Positions 63,359 through 64,000 of a stretch of DNA of 64,000 nucleotides are shown piece after piece. Both the position numbers and the translations under genes were made by a program. The notes under the pieces were generated by a model. It did not search any database. It worked only from the letters and a program-made list of their open reading frames with translations, and was not told the origin of the DNA. The stretch spans positions 77,747 through 141,746 of the forward strand of contig QAMM01000003.1 in assembly GCA_003150405.1 (NCBI GenBank). The letters run 5' to 3'. The stretch comes from Clostridiales bacterium (GTDB lineage: Bacteria > Bacillota > Clostridia > Oscillospirales > Ruminococcaceae). Every line of letters begins with the position of its first letter. The first letter of the stretch is position 1.

Positions 63359-63655
63359 ATGATCAAGCACATCGTTCTGTACAATGCAGTTGAGGGGAAG
63401 GAAACCTATCTTTCTTCCGGACATTACCAACAGATGAAGCAGGCGCTTGAATCGTTGGTCGGTCGGATTGACGGCCTGCTCAAAGTGGAGGTTTCGGTGA
63501 CTTACAACCAAACCTCGCACGATATCTGCCTGTACACGGAATTTACTGACAAGGATTCGCTGGAAGCGTACCGCACCAACCCGGCACATTTGGAGGCTGC
63601 AAAAATTGTGCGTAGCCTCACCAAAGACCGTGTCAGTGCAGATTTTGAAGTGTAA
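63359..63655 (+). CDS. Dabb-domain (stress-responsive A/B barrel) protein
   Basis: 98 residues, one dimeric alpha/beta barrel: MIKHIVLYNAVEG at the start, LLKVEVSVTYNQTSHDICLYTEF in the middle, SLEAYRTNPAHLEAAKIVRSLTKDRVSADFEV at the end (the usual H-x-x-V...R..VD-F-type tail). Dabb proteins include plant stress proteins and some enzymes; no function is set for this type. RBS AAAGGAAA. Between pfk and a tRNA region, no operon partner. Confidence 0.85.
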   Translation: MIKHIVLYNAVEGKETYLSSGHYQQMKQALESLVGRIDGLLKVEVSVTYNQTSHDICLYTEFTDKDSLEAYRTNPAHLEAAKIVRSLTKDRVSADFEV

Positions 63656-63664
63656 AAATAACAC

Positions 63665-63693
63665 TTGCATTTTGTCTGTTTTTTTAGTATACT
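63665..63693 (+). promoter_or_regulatory. Promoter in front of hairpin RNA
   Basis: TTGCAT (63665-63670), 17-nt spacer, TATACT (63688-63693). Transcription would begin just at the hairpin. Confidence 0.6.
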
Positions 63694-63696
63694 ATT

Positions 63697-63760
63697 AGTC
63701 GTTATCAAAATTGTTGCGGGAATGTTCCGCAACAATTTTTAGGTAACGACTTTCTTTTTT
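63697..63760 (+). ncRNA. Promoter-linked long hairpin with T-run (candidate small RNA or terminator)
   Basis: Outer arms AGTCGTTA / TAACGACT (8 nt) enclose inner arms AAAATTGTTGCGG / CCGCAACAATTTT (13 nt) with a 7-nt loop, followed by TTTCTTTTTT. The stem is a textbook intrinsic terminator, but a good promoter ends only 3 nt in front of it. It may be a ~60-nt RNA or a terminator of the Dabb gene with a chance promoter. Confidence 0.4.
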
Positions 63761-63802
63761 GGAAGCGTATCGAAGTGGTCATAACGGGCCTGACTCGAAA
63801 TC
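63761..63802 (+). pseudogene. Truncated tRNA-Ser (5' half only)
   Basis: Starts GGAAGCGTA and then reads TCGAAGTGGTCATAACGGG, as in clostridial tRNA-Ser, up to the anticodon loop CTCGAAA. After ATC the sequence departs: the 3' anticodon stem, variable arm, T-arm (GGTTCGAATCC) and acceptor complement are missing. 33 nt (63768-63800) are identical to the tRNA-Ser at 63968-64000. Confidence 0.7.
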
Positions 63803-63960
63803 CTGCGGGGAGCTGTCCGTTTCGTCCACCAAAAACCTTGTAACCGTGCGGGTTTTCCACGGTTCGAAAATTAAATAAGTCTGCTGTTCTTTCCGTCAGT
63901 TCTTTCCAAAGCCCTTTTCTATCGGAAAAAGGCGGGGAAAAACGGCGGCTGAACATATAG

Positions 63961-64000
63961 GGAGCGGTATCGAAGTGGTCATAACGGGCCTGACTCGAAA
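63961..64000 (+). tRNA. tRNA-Ser(CGA), partial, cut by window end
   Basis: GGAGCGG acceptor, TA, D-arm TCGAAGTGGTCATAACGGG, 5' anticodon stem CCTGA, and loop CTCGAAA whose central CGA reads UCG serine codons. The window ends at loop position 38, so the 3' half is outside and not proven. Confidence 0.75.

Noticed and set aside
63761-63860. A complete first tRNA-Ser gene at 63761
   Set aside because: No 3' anticodon stem, no T-arm motif and no acceptor complement follow; only the 5' half is present.
1-64000. CRISPR array, prophage or insertion sequence
   Set aside because: No regularly spaced repeats, phage structural genes or transposase frames were seen in the window.

Overview
The window looks like the chromosome of a low-GC-branch Gram-positive, most likely an anaerobic clostridium of the Oscillospirales (Ruminococcaceae/Oscillospiraceae) type with about 50% GC. 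The grounds are a complete Gram-positive-style dcw cluster with a PASTA-domain PBP and DivIB, sigma-A promoters with 17-nt spacers, strong GGAGG ribosome binding sites, Fhs (formate-THF ligase), an ECF transporter and class-III-like PFK. MurE carries the DNPR motif, so the peptidoglycan should contain meso-diaminopimelate.

Layout. (1) 1-7900 is an accessory metal-uptake block: gene remnants, a DtxR-type regulator, then a six-gene overlapping operon of two exporter-fold ABC proteins, a YgbA_NO protein and an ECF transporter (S, T, fused double ATPase). A DtxR-like palindrome sits just after the operon promoter. (2) 8500-18120, minus strand, is core metabolism: pgk-tpiA-gpmI glycolysis, a DegV lipid-binding protein, TrmL, then fhs-tsaE-tsaB-rpiB-upp. 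(3) 18190-35870, plus strand, is cell envelope and division: rodA-rsmD-coaD-coiled-coil gene, then mraZ-rsmH-ftsL-pbpB-murE-murF-mraY-ftsW-murG-murA-divIB-ftsZ. murD, murC and ftsA are not in the cluster. (4) 35880-48300 is a mixed set: corA with a small proline-rich leader peptide, lyxose isomerase, an AraC regulator, birA, a split methionine synthase (homocysteine methyltransferase/MTHFR fusion plus pterin-binding protein), a B12-binding radical SAM protein, hydrolases and a sugar isomerase. (5) 48435-56651, minus strand, is a full arginine operon argGHCJBDF. (6) 56976-64000 holds redox proteins, trxB, a Ca2+-type P-ATPase, a phosphofructokinase, a Dabb protein, and at the right edge a promoter-hairpin unit, a truncated tRNA-Ser and the first 40 nt of tRNA-Ser(CGA).

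How the parts work together: the left block should import a metallophore-bound metal under metal-dependent repression. fhs supplies one-carbon units that the MTHFR/pterin proteins can pass to homocysteine. The dcw genes are controlled at their head by three MraZ boxes. The most novel-looking item is the 27-codon ORF before corA: its start (Met-Asn-Pro-Asp-Pro) resembles the Mg2+-sensing leader MgtL of enteric bacteria. Several intergenic hairpins (fhs, rodA, ftsL/pbpB, murA, argG/argH) suggest further 5' leader control. All calls come from reading the sequence; no database search was run.
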